This document shows positions 40,641-48,231 of a stretch of 64,000 nucleotides of DNA, one piece after another; the first letter of the stretch is position 1, and each line of letters starts with the position of its first letter. The translations under genes were made by a program, and so were the position numbers. Under the pieces are notes generated by a model that saw only the letters and a list, made by a program, of their open reading frames with translations, was not told the DNA's origin and did not search any database. This DNA comes from DATARN01 sp963851105 (GTDB lineage: Bacteria; Actinomycetota; Acidimicrobiia; Acidimicrobiales; Palsa-688): NCBI GenBank assembly GCA_963851105.1, contig CAWKNP010000008.1, positions 372,001 to 436,000 on the forward strand. Direction: 5' to 3'.

Positions 40641-41071
40641 CCAGCGCAGCGCGCTCGACGCCGGCACGCATGACGCCGGCGCGCATGACACCGGCGCACC
40701 GCCTCTCGGGGCCGGCGCTGGCCGGCATGCTCCTGGTCACCGGCGCCGCCCACTTCGCCATTCCCCGGTTCTACGACGCCATCGTGCCCGGCGCGCTGCC
40801 CGGTGGCCCCCGCCCGTGGGTCCTCGCCAGCGGCGGCGCCGAACTGGCCTGCGCCGCCCTGGTCGCCAACCGGCGCACCCGGTCGCTCGGGGCGACGTTG
40901 TGCGTGGTCCTGTTCGTGGCCGTCTTCCCGGCCAACGTGAAGATGGCGTTCGACTGGAGCCATCAGGGCCGGCTCAAGGCGGCCATCGCCTTCGTCCGGC
41001 TCCCGCTGCAACTGCCGCTGATCTACTGGGCCCTGGTTGTCCGCCGTCGAGCATTGGCGACGCAGCACTGA
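40637..41071 (+). CDS. DoxX-like membrane protein
   Basis: 144 residues, about four membrane segments: LAGMLLVTGAAHFAIPRFYDAIVPGALPGG, WVLASGGAELACAALVANRRTR, LGATLCVVLFVAVFPANVKMAFDW, and VRLPLQLPLIYWALVV. HFAIPRFYDAIVP and FPANVKMA fit the DoxX/DUF417-like group. The N-terminus repeats MTPARMTPA. Coupled to the TetR gene by a GTGA overlap. Confidence 0.8.
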   Translation: MTSAARSTPARMTPARMTPAHRLSGPALAGMLLVTGAAHFAIPRFYDAIVPGALPGGPRPWVLASGGAELACAALVANRRTRSLGATLCVVLFVAVFPANVKMAFDWSHQGRLKAAIAFVRLPLQLPLIYWALVVRRRALATQH

Positions 41072-41127
41072 GGCTCGGGAACCGCCGGCCCCCGAGCTCC
41101 GACAGGGGCCGCGCTAGCCTGGCGCAC

Positions 41128-41270
41128 TGAGCGGGAGGGATGCCTTCGGGCGCTTCTGGGCGAAGCAGCGCAGGACGGCACGATTGCTGATGATCGATCC
41201 CTGGAAGCGGATGTCCTGTGTACCTCCGAGTGCGGCTACAGCCGCTTCAAAGCGACCTCCCTCCCGCTCA
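41128..41270 (+). other. Perfect 13-bp inverted repeat framing the 5' end of the reverse transcriptase gene
   Basis: TGAGCGGGAGGGA (41128-41140) and TCCCTCCCGCTCA (41258-41270) are exact reverse complements separated by 117 nt. Inside, GCGCTTCTGGGCGAAGC (from about 41150) and GCGGCTACAGCCGC (from about 41232) can form two hairpins. The ATG codons of the RT gene (41190, 41211) lie within the span. This could be a structured RNA (template, primer or regulator) or a leader that sequesters the purine-rich GGGAGGG. It resembles the paired ends of a retron RNA in outline, but the RT lacks retron motifs. Confidence 0.6.
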
Positions 41271-42515
41271 CTTCTCGCCAGCCTGGCTGTCGACGAGCCG
41301 TGGCTGGAGGCCATAGAGGGGTTCCGCCAGCGCAATCCCCGCCGGCTCGATCGTCTGAGCGACTACGAGCGTCTCGTCGACAGTGGCGATCATCGGCGCA
41401 TCGGCGCCGATGTGCTGGCCGGGAGCTACCGCCCTGCGCCTCCCGTCGCCGGATGGCTGAACAAGGCGGACGGACGCAAGAAGCGGGTCTTCCGATACCC
41501 GTCGCCAGACGAGCTGCTCTTTCGGGTGGTCAACCGCCTGTTGCAGCCGGTCGCGGCTGCCGAGGCGTCGCCGTGGTGTCGGTCGTTCCTCCCTGGCGGG
41601 GGTGCCCGGACGGCGTTTCGAACCGTGCTGAGCGACCGGCACATTGAGGCCAAGGCGGCGCTCCGGCTCGACATTCGGGACTATTTCAACTCCATCGATG
41701 TCCGCGACCTTCTCGAGCGGTTACCTGAGCCATTCACCGAGGGTCCCGTGCTCGCGCTCCTCAGGGCGGCGCTGCTCGATCAACGGGTGGAACAAAACGG
41801 GGCGCTGGTCGACGGGGGCCGCAAGGGCATCATGGCTGGTACTCCGCTCGCCCCGCTGCTGGCCACTCTGTATCTGCGGGATCTGGACTACGAGATCGCG
41901 GCCGGCGGTGCGACCTACGCCCGGTACAGCGACGATTTCCTGGTACTCGCACCGCCCGCGGACCTTCTCGATCTCGACCGGCTGATCCGCCGCCGCCTGG
42001 GCGAACGGGCTCTGGAGGTCAATGAGAACAAGACGATGGTGGCGGGGCCCGGGCAGGGTTGGGACTTCCTCGGATTCCGCTACCAGGGCGGGGCCATCGG
42101 TCTGGCGCCGATCACCGAGCGCAAGCTCAAAGCCAGGTCGACACGGCTGGCCCGGGGCCTGCTGCGCTGGCGGGAGCGCAACGGCGCACCGCCCGAGCGC
42201 GCCGTCGGGGCATTTGTGCGCCGGACCAACCTCCGCCTGTTCGGCGTGCCGAGGGAGCGGGCGGAGTTCTCGTGGGCGACGTGGTTCCTGCCCATGTTGG
42301 ACCGCCCCGACGGACTCGGCGCATTGGACCAGCACGTGCAGCGCGAGGCCCGCTATGCCGCCACGGGGCGGCGGACGGAGCGGACCCGGACGCTGTTCCC
42401 CTACCCGGCGCTGGTCGAGGCGGGCCATCTCCCGTTGGTTACCGCCTTCTGGGCGATCCACGCCGAAGGCGCCACCTACGAGGCGCTCGTCTCACGGCGC
42501 ACCGGACTCGGCTAG
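41190..42515 (+). CDS. Stand-alone reverse transcriptase
   Basis: 441 residues from ATG 41190. RT motifs in order: GRKKRVFRYPSPDE (motif 0/1, ~95-108), SFLPGGGARTAF (motif 2, ~132-143), LRLDIRDYFNSID with catalytic D161 (motif 3/A), GIMAGTPLAPLLATLYLRDLD (motif 4/B), YARYSDDFLVL with D248-D249 (motif 5/C), LEVNENKTMVA and WDFLGFRYQGG (motifs 6-7). No maturase, HNH, protease or Cas1 domain is attached, and no retron NAxxH or VTG and no DGR SQ motif is seen. The C-terminal ~130 residues are unassigned. The first ~30 residues (SCVPPSAATAASKRPPSRS) look like translated leader, so the true start is uncertain. No intron RNA or CRISPR is seen nearby. Confidence 0.85.
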   Translation: MIDPWKRMSCVPPSAATAASKRPPSRSLLASLAVDEPWLEAIEGFRQRNPRRLDRLSDYERLVDSGDHRRIGADVLAGSYRPAPPVAGWLNKADGRKKRVFRYPSPDELLFRVVNRLLQPVAAAEASPWCRSFLPGGGARTAFRTVLSDRHIEAKAALRLDIRDYFNSIDVRDLLERLPEPFTEGPVLALLRAALLDQRVEQNGALVDGGRKGIMAGTPLAPLLATLYLRDLDYEIAAGGATYARYSDDFLVLAPPADLLDLDRLIRRRLGERALEVNENKTMVAGPGQGWDFLGFRYQGGAIGLAPITERKLKARSTRLARGLLRWRERNGAPPERAVGAFVRRTNLRLFGVPRERAEFSWATWFLPMLDRPDGLGALDQHVQREARYAATGRRTERTRTLFPYPALVEAGHLPLVTAFWAIHAEGATYEALVSRRTGLG

Positions 42516-42549
42516 CGGCCCGAGGGCGGTGGCGGACCCGGCGGTCGAT

Positions 42550-43167
42550 CTACGAGGCGCGCAGTCGTTCCGCCACGGTGCGGGCCAGTTCGGCGCGGGC
42601 CGTGTCGTCGATGCCGGTGAGTTCCAAGACCACGGATTGGCCGCCGGCGCCGAGGAACACCAGGGTGCGGCCATCGGTCAGGGTGGCCACCGAGGCACCG
42701 GCAACGGCGGAGAACGGGGCTCGTCCACTGGGCGGCTCCCACGCCTTGTGCTCGGGGTACAGCTGGTAGCACAGCGCCGCCGCGCGCCCGCCGCTGGTCC
42801 ATCTTCGGCCCATCCCGAAGGGCTCTTCGATGATCTTGCTCTTGGTGCTGTGGGGCACTCCGGCGTGGTCCCGCTCCCGGATCGGCAGTAGGGCGGCGGG
42901 GTCGGTGAGGCCCTGCTCGCGCCACCCGGGGCGGCCCAGCATCCCGGGCACGTAAGGCGTGCCGTACTCGGGCGCCCCGCCTGGTACGCCGCCGCCGGGG
43001 GCGGTCGGCGCCTCCGGCGACGTCGGGCGCGATTGCGCCATCGCGCGGCTGGCGTCGGAAAGAGCGTCGCTGGCCTTACTGGTCGCCTGCTCAGCCAGCT
43101 TCTTCGCTTGATCGGCCGCATCCTTGGCTTGGCCGGCCAGCTTCTTCGCACGATCGAGGAATCCCAC
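42550..43167 (-). CDS. Hypothetical protein with LEA-like N-terminal helix
   Basis: 205 residues. The first ~45 residues are an Ala/Lys/Asp-rich amphipathic helix with 11-mer-like repeats (AKKLAGQAKDAADQAKKLAEQATSKASDALSDASRAMAQ), followed by a Pro/Gly linker and a globular part with GMGRRWTSGGRAAALCYQLYPEHKAW and VATLTDGRTLVFLGAGGQSVVLELTGID. No membrane segment. I do not recognise the family. It faces the RT gene tail to tail, 34 bp apart. Confidence 0.7.
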   Translation of the reverse strand: MGFLDRAKKLAGQAKDAADQAKKLAEQATSKASDALSDASRAMAQSRPTSPEAPTAPGGGVPGGAPEYGTPYVPGMLGRPGWREQGLTDPAALLPIRERDHAGVPHSTKSKIIEEPFGMGRRWTSGGRAAALCYQLYPEHKAWEPPSGRAPFSAVAGASVATLTDGRTLVFLGAGGQSVVLELTGIDDTARAELARTVAERLRAS

Positions 43168-43220
43168 GGCTAAACGCTACCCACATCGGATCGTCGGCGC
43201 GACGGCGCGGGCTATGCCGG

Positions 43221-44258
43221 TCAGATGGCTGCCCGGCGCGTCTCGTAGGGCTCGACGCGGTGGTGGTGCGCGGCCAGCGCGCAACTGGACAGGAGGCAGA
43301 TGAGCCCGATGAGCGTCAGGCCCGCTTGGGAATCTGCCTCCTTGTGGAGCGGTACGGAGACCGCCAGCGGCGGGGAGAACCCCTGGGGCAGCGGAAGGGG
43401 CAGGACCACCGGCAGCGGGATGGCGGCGGTGGTGGCCGGCTCGTGCGCCGCTTTGACTGCTGCGATCAGCGCCGGGACGGCGGCCTTGGCCGCGACCAGC
43501 CACCCGTCCAGGATGGGCTTGGGGTCGACGCCCGCGCCCCCGAGCGGGTGCACCTCGAAATGGACGTGGGGGCCGGTGGCGTCGCCGGTGGCGCCCACGA
43601 ACCCGACGACCTGGCCCTGCTTTACCGCGGAACCGGTGGCCAGGCCCACGACCGTGGCGCTCATGTGCGCCATGCGATAAAAGGTGTGATCGGGTCCCGT
43701 GACCACCGAGGCCAGGCCGTAGCCGGTGGGATCGCTGGTCTCGTAGGTCAGGACCCCGTCGATGGGCGCCCGGATGGGCGTGCCCATGGCGGCAACCACG
43801 TCGTCGCCGAGATGAAGCCGGGGCGGATTGCCGGGGCGGGGCTCTAACCAGTCGTCTGCGAAGAAGGCGGGCCCGGCCACGGGGAACTGGCCCATGCCCG
43901 CGATGTCCGCCTGCTGAGCGGTGTAGCCGAGTCCCTGGAGGGGCACCAGGGCGGCGATGAGAGCGGCATCGCTGTTGGGAGGTGACCGCTTTACCGAGTT
44001 GGCGATGGCAAGGAGGTCGGGCGGGAAGGGAGCCGTCGTGGTCACCGGCACCGTGGTAGTCGTGGTCGCCACGGCCTTGGTGGTCGTCGTCGTCTTCGGC
44101 TTCACCGGCGCCGTCGTGGTGGTGACGGCCGGCGAGGACGTCGTGGTCGTGTCCCCGACCGGCCCCCGGGGACCCGGCGGGGCGGGCGCCGATTGCGCCT
44201 CGGCAGCGGGCGCAAGCATGCCGAGAGCGATCACCAAAACGGCGATCGCCAGGCCCAC
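43221..44258 (-). CDS. M23-family peptidase, secreted or anchored
   Basis: 345 residues from GTG 44258. A signal peptide (GLAIAVLVIALGMLAPAAEAQ) is followed by a long Thr/Pro-rich linker (TTTTSSP, KTTTTTK, TTTTTVP) and a LytM domain: RLHLGDDVVAAMGTPIRAPIDG with HxxxD, YRMAHM, and GATGDATGPHVHFEVHP with HxH zinc ligands. A membrane segment near the C-terminus (GLTLIGLICLLSSCALAA) with a basic tail anchors it. It should cut or bind peptidoglycan cross-links; the first ligand site reads HLGDD, so catalysis is likely but not certain. Confidence 0.88.
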   Translation of the reverse strand: MGLAIAVLVIALGMLAPAAEAQSAPAPPGPRGPVGDTTTTSSPAVTTTTAPVKPKTTTTTKAVATTTTTVPVTTTAPFPPDLLAIANSVKRSPPNSDAALIAALVPLQGLGYTAQQADIAGMGQFPVAGPAFFADDWLEPRPGNPPRLHLGDDVVAAMGTPIRAPIDGVLTYETSDPTGYGLASVVTGPDHTFYRMAHMSATVVGLATGSAVKQGQVVGFVGATGDATGPHVHFEVHPLGGAGVDPKPILDGWLVAAKAAVPALIAAVKAAHEPATTAAIPLPVVLPLPLPQGFSPPLAVSVPLHKEADSQAGLTLIGLICLLSSCALAAHHHRVEPYETRRAAI

Positions 44259-44355
44259 GGCACCCCGTGCGGCCCTGACTCTCCCCCATCGCTCACACCC
44301 GCAGATGTCACAGTTTGCCTATTTCCGGCCCTGCCGCGCCAGCAGCCCCCGAATT

Positions 44356-44514
44356 TCAGTCCGATGTGGAGCCGGCGCGTGACCACTGGGCCAGCTGCAA
44401 ATCGTCGCGGTTCGTCCATCGCTCAGCCCAGGGGAACACGCCGAGGGCGACCAGCGCGAGGGTGCAGACCACATTGAGGGCTACCCAAGCGTTGAGGACG
44501 AACGCGGGGCCCAT
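44356..44514 (-). CDS. Possible small single-helix membrane protein
   Basis: 52 codons from ATG 44514. The protein begins with a hydrophobic helix (FVLNAWVALNVVCTLALVALGVF), then a charged stretch (PWAERWTNRDDLQLAQWSRAG) and ends in SD. It lies in an otherwise gene-free 351-bp gap between the M23 peptidase and the acyl-CoA dehydrogenase, on the same strand as both. No family is recognised; hydrophobicity and placement are the only support. Confidence 0.42.
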   Translation of the reverse strand: MGPAFVLNAWVALNVVCTLALVALGVFPWAERWTNRDDLQLAQWSRAGSTSD

Positions 44515-44609
44515 GGCGACGATTCTTCCCGGTTGGCGGGGCGCGAAACCTCAGCGGCGGCACTCGGCCCGACGTTCGGGCTGGCCCTTTCGTGGCGTCC
44601 GGGCGGCGG

Positions 44610-45827
44610 TCAGCGGATGTGGACCCCGGAGATGGCGCGGCTGATGATGAGGCGCTGGATCTCACTGGTCCCCTCGAAGATGGTGTAGATCTTCGAGTCC
44701 CGGTGCCAGCGCTCTACCGGGTAGTCGCGGGTGTAGCCGTAGCCCCCCAGGATCTGGATGGCCTCCTCTGTCACCCACACCGCGGTCTCGCCCGCGAACA
44801 GCTTCGACATCGATCCCTCGCCGGACTCGAAGGTCTTGCCGGTACGACCCATCCACGCCGCCCGCCACACCAGCAGGCGCGAGGCGTCGATGCGCATCTT
44901 CATGTCGGCCAGCTTGAAGGCGATGGCCTGGTTCTCGATGATCGCCCGCCCGAACTGCTTGCGCTCCTTGGCGTAGTCGAGCGAGTACTCGTAGGCCGCC
45001 CGGGCGATGCCGAGCGCCTGGGCGCCGACGGTCGGCCGGGACGCCTCGAAGGTGGCCATGGCCGCCTGGCTGCGCCCGCTCGATCGGCCTTCTCGGACCC
45101 GGGCCAACCGCTCGTCGAGCTTGTCCTTGCCGCCGAGGAGGCACCGTCCGGGCACCCGCACGTCGGTCAGCACGACCTCGGCGGTGTGCGACGCCCGGAT
45201 CCCCATTTTCTTGAACTTCTGCCCCTGGGCCAGGCCGGCCGTCTTGGGCGGGACGACGAAGCTGGCGTGACCCCGGGAACCCAACGACGGGTCGACCGAC
45301 GCCACCACGACGTGGATGTCGGCGATCCCGCCGTTGGTGATCCAGGTTTTGGTGCCGTTGAGCACCCATTCGTCGGTCGCCTCGTCGTACACCGCCCGAG
45401 TCCGCAACGAGCTGACGTCGCTACCCGCGTCGGGTTCGGAGACGGCGAAGGCGGCGAGGGCGATCTTGTCGGGGGTGCCGAAACACTGCGGGATCCATTC
45501 CGCCGCCTGCTCGGGCGTCCCGTTGGCGTAGATGCCGACCACGCCGAGGGTGGTGCCGAAAATGGCCAGGGCGATCCCGGCGTCGCCCCAGGCCATCTCC
45601 TCCATGGTGATCGGCATGGTCAGGCCGGTGGGGTCGCCCCAGGCGTTGGCGATGAAATCGAGCGAGTACAGCCCGCATCTGGCCGCCTCCTCGATGACCG
45701 GCCACGGGGTCTCCTCCCGCTCGTCCCACTCGGCGGCGACGGGGCGCACCGTGTTCTCGGCGAAGTCGTGAACCCACTTCTGAATCTGGACCTGGTCCTC
45801 GTTGAGTTCGAGGGAAAAGTCGCTCAC
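44610..45827 (-). CDS. Acyl-CoA dehydrogenase
   Basis: 405 residues, GTG 45827. Family blocks: ITMEEMAWGDAGIALAIFGTTLG, AFAVSEPDAGSDVSSLRTRAV (FAD/substrate site), WVLNGTKTWITNGGIAD, SQAAMATFEASRPTVGAQALGIARAAYEYSLDYAKERKQFG, and ILGGYGYTRDYPVERWHRDSKIYTIFEGTSEIQRL with the catalytic Glu in FEGTSE. It feeds electrons to ETF (etfAB at 10.5-12.3 kb). A strong palindrome lies 19 bp upstream of the start. Confidence 0.94.
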   Translation of the reverse strand: MSDFSLELNEDQVQIQKWVHDFAENTVRPVAAEWDEREETPWPVIEEAARCGLYSLDFIANAWGDPTGLTMPITMEEMAWGDAGIALAIFGTTLGVVGIYANGTPEQAAEWIPQCFGTPDKIALAAFAVSEPDAGSDVSSLRTRAVYDEATDEWVLNGTKTWITNGGIADIHVVVASVDPSLGSRGHASFVVPPKTAGLAQGQKFKKMGIRASHTAEVVLTDVRVPGRCLLGGKDKLDERLARVREGRSSGRSQAAMATFEASRPTVGAQALGIARAAYEYSLDYAKERKQFGRAIIENQAIAFKLADMKMRIDASRLLVWRAAWMGRTGKTFESGEGSMSKLFAGETAVWVTEEAIQILGGYGYTRDYPVERWHRDSKIYTIFEGTSEIQRLIISRAISGVHIR

Positions 45828-45845
45828 GGGGCGCCTCCATTTAGC

Positions 45846-45865
45846 ATGTTACTCAACAGTAACAT
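45846..45865. promoter_or_regulatory. Operator-like palindrome before the acyl-CoA dehydrogenase
   Basis: ATGTTACTCAACAGTAACAT: perfect 8-bp arms ATGTTACT/AGTAACAT with a CAAC centre, 19 bp before the GTG start and AT-rich in a GC-rich region. It fits a TetR- or GntR-type repressor of fatty-acid degradation. A weaker relative (GTTACC-N4-GGTAGT) lies before etfB. Confidence 0.65.
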
Positions 45866-45955
45866 CAAATTGGCGAGAAGCAAGTGGGGAAAAAGGGGTC
45901 ATCCAGAGGAGGTCGTCACTGCCGGGCGCGAGCTCTTGACGCCCACAGGTGGTCC

Positions 45956-47185
45956 CTAACCGGCGACGGGCGTGGCGGCGCCGGCGCGCGCCGTCGTCAT
46001 CAGCATCAAAACGACCGCCATGACCGCCGCTCCCGCCACCGACGGGGCGCCGGCACCGACGCGCTGAAACAACACGCCGCCCAGGATCGGGCCGACCACC
46101 CGCGCCAGACCCCCCGCCGACTGCTGGGCTCCGAGGACCTCGCCCCGGCGGGCCGGGTCGGCGCGCCCGGCGAGGGCCGACGACATGGTCGTGGTGACCA
46201 GACCCTGGCCGACGGTGAGCGCGACCAGTGCCGCCGCCAACCCCACCCACGACCGGGTGAACGCCAGGACCACGAGACCGACGGCGTCGGCGGCCAAGCC
46301 GGCCCGTAAGGTGGCCATCTCCCCAATGCGGTTCACCACCGGGTGGACCAGCCCTACTTGGACGGCGACGATCATCATGCCGATCACCGCGAATACCACG
46401 CCCGTGGAGCCGAGGCCGAGGCCGAGGCGGCTCTTGGCGAACAGGGCGAACGTCGCCTCGAAGGCACTGAATGCCAGCAAGGCCCCGAACGCCACGCCGA
46501 TCAGGGGTCCGATGAGGCGGCCGCCGGACAGCGCCGCCAGGGGGTTGCGGGACCGGCGGGCGGGGGACGGGTCCCCCCGATGGTGGGTCTCGGGGAGACG
46601 GCGAAGGGCGACCAGGGCGTTGACGCCCGCCAGGGCGGCGGCCAGGTAGAACGGCACCCGGGGACCTACGAGGGCGGCGAGGGCCCCGAGGGCGGGGCCG
46701 ACCACGAAGCCGATCCCGAAGGCGGCGCCCAGGAGACCGAAGAGTCGGGACCGTTGCTCGGGGGCCGCGACATCGCTCACCGCCGCTTGGGCGACCGACA
46801 CACTGGCGCCCGATATCCCATCCACGATCCGCCCGACATAGAGCACCCCGATCCCGCCCGCCACTGCGGTGAGCAGGCTGCCGACGCACGTGCCGGCCAG
46901 GGACAGGATGAGCACCGGCTTGCGTCCGATACGATCCGACAGGCGGCCCCAGATCGGCGAGAAAATGAAGCTGGCCGCGGCGAACGCGGCCACCAGGCCG
47001 GTGGCGGTGGCGGGCGCGACATGGAAGCGCCGGGCGTAGAGCGGCAGGATGGGAAAGACGACGCCGAAGCCCACCAGGTCGATGGCGACCGCCATCCAGA
47101 TCGTCCCGAACCCGGCTGGCAAGGGTTGACGGGACCGGCGGGGCCTCACCCGGCCAGCCAACGTGACCCGCGCCGCCAAGGTCAA
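45956..47185 (-). CDS. MFS transporter (tetracycline/multidrug exporter-like)
   Basis: 409 residues with 12 predicted membrane segments. Loop 2-3 motif GRLSDRIGRKPVL and motif C region GAAFGIGFVVGPALGALAA mark a drug/H+ antiporter of the 12-helix type. An Arg-rich N-terminal tail precedes helix 1 (IWMAVAIDLVGFGVVFPILPLYARRF). Substrate unknown. Divergent from the sigma/anti-sigma fusion gene, 29 bp apart. Confidence 0.88.
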   Translation of the reverse strand: MTLAARVTLAGRVRPRRSRQPLPAGFGTIWMAVAIDLVGFGVVFPILPLYARRFHVAPATATGLVAAFAAASFIFSPIWGRLSDRIGRKPVLILSLAGTCVGSLLTAVAGGIGVLYVGRIVDGISGASVSVAQAAVSDVAAPEQRSRLFGLLGAAFGIGFVVGPALGALAALVGPRVPFYLAAALAGVNALVALRRLPETHHRGDPSPARRSRNPLAALSGGRLIGPLIGVAFGALLAFSAFEATFALFAKSRLGLGLGSTGVVFAVIGMMIVAVQVGLVHPVVNRIGEMATLRAGLAADAVGLVVLAFTRSWVGLAAALVALTVGQGLVTTTMSSALAGRADPARRGEVLGAQQSAGGLARVVGPILGGVLFQRVGAGAPSVAGAAVMAVVLMLMTTARAGAATPVAG

Positions 47186-47214
47186 ATCGTGCTTCAGGCG
47201 TTACCCTTTGGCTG

Positions 47215-48228
47215 GTGTTCAAAAAAGCGGCATCGTCGGAGACAAGCCGAGGCGGGACGTACAGGGGGCTGGGGCGGTCCGACGACAAGTTGACCGCCGA
47301 TCTCCAAGACGCCTGGCGGCTGTCGTACGTGGTCGTCGCGGACGGCGAACTGGCGACCAAAGCGGTGTCCAAGGCATATGTCAGCGCCGCTGCCGGTGAC
47401 GCCGCCTCGACGCCGTCCCGGGTCGAATTGTTCGAGGCGGCCCTGCGCATCAGCCTGACGCGCGCCGCGGAGAGCCCCGACCGCGAGACCACCTCCGAGG
47501 TGGCCGCGGCCTTGTGGCGGTTGTCAGGCCAGCAGCGGGCCGCCCTGTGGCTGACGACAGTGAACCAGCTCGACAACTCCACCCTCGGCGCCATCCTCGG
47601 CCTGACCGCCCCCGATGCCGGCGAAGTGGCAGGACGAGCCGGGGAATGGCTGGACGTGGCCCTCGACCACGACTCCGGGCCGCTGTGCGAGTTCGAGACG
47701 GAGCTGGCCGACTTCGCCGAGGGCAAACTTCCCGCCGACGAGGTCGCCGAGCTCGAGGATCACCTCCCCGACTGCCCGACGTGCGCCACCCGGCTGCGGG
47801 CCCGGGAGGAGTTGGGCGACCTGAAGTCGATCCTGACCAAGGCGGTCCCCGAAGCGCCACCGGGACTCACCTTCGACGTCCTCGAGCTCGAAGAGCGCGG
47901 CGAGGCGGGCGAGGTGACGGCAACGCTCGCCGACGGGCCCGATCGCACGCCCGCGCTCCGGCCGCTCGCCGCGTGCTGCGCCGCCCTCCTCCTGCTGGCC
48001 GTGGTCGGCATCGCCCTCGTCCGCCCCGGCCGCTCCGGCGGCGATCCGGTCCGCACGACCGACTCCCCGGCCACGTTGCCGACGCTGACCAACTCTTCTG
48101 CCGCGGGCGGCGCGACCGGCCTGTCGGCGAACTTGCCCGGCGGCGGGCCCACCACCGTCACGATCACCACGACCAGCGTGCCGGCGGTGACTTTCCCCAC
48201 CATCGCCGCCCGGAAGGGCAAGCCCTAG
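47215..48228 (+). CDS. Sigma-70-like domain fused to a zinc anti-sigma and membrane segment
   Basis: 337 residues, GTG 47215. Residues ~25-150 are helical and arranged like an ECF sigma factor (LQDAWRLSYVVVADGELATKAVSKAYVSAA, then AALWRLSGQQRAALWLTTVNQLDNSTLGAILGLTAPDAGEVAGRAGEWLDVAL resembling region 4). Residues ~155-205 are a zf-HC2 anti-sigma module with H183, C187 and C190 (DHLPDCPTC). A membrane helix (~249-269) and a Thr/Ser/Gly-rich outer tail follow. The sigma-like part is degenerate in region 2, so it may bind polymerase or another sigma rather than start transcription. Ends 3 bp from the convergent cysS. Confidence 0.75.
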   Translation: MFKKAASSETSRGGTYRGLGRSDDKLTADLQDAWRLSYVVVADGELATKAVSKAYVSAAAGDAASTPSRVELFEAALRISLTRAAESPDRETTSEVAAALWRLSGQQRAALWLTTVNQLDNSTLGAILGLTAPDAGEVAGRAGEWLDVALDHDSGPLCEFETELADFAEGKLPADEVAELEDHLPDCPTCATRLRAREELGDLKSILTKAVPEAPPGLTFDVLELEERGEAGEVTATLADGPDRTPALRPLAACCAALLLLAVVGIALVRPGRSGGDPVRTTDSPATLPTLTNSSAAGGATGLSANLPGGGPTTVTITTTSVPAVTFPTIAARKGKP

Positions 48229-48231
48229 CCG

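Noticed and set aside
41128..42515. Retron (msr-msd plus RT)
   Set aside because: The inverted repeat before the RT is suggestive, but the RT lacks NAxxH and VTG motifs and its start codons lie inside the repeat span. I keep it as an unclassified RT with a candidate RNA.
41072..42550. Group II intron or diversity-generating retroelement
   Set aside because: No domain V-like hairpin or exon-flanking structure is seen after the RT, there is no maturase or HNH domain, no template/variable repeat pair with adenine-specific changes, and no Avd-like gene.
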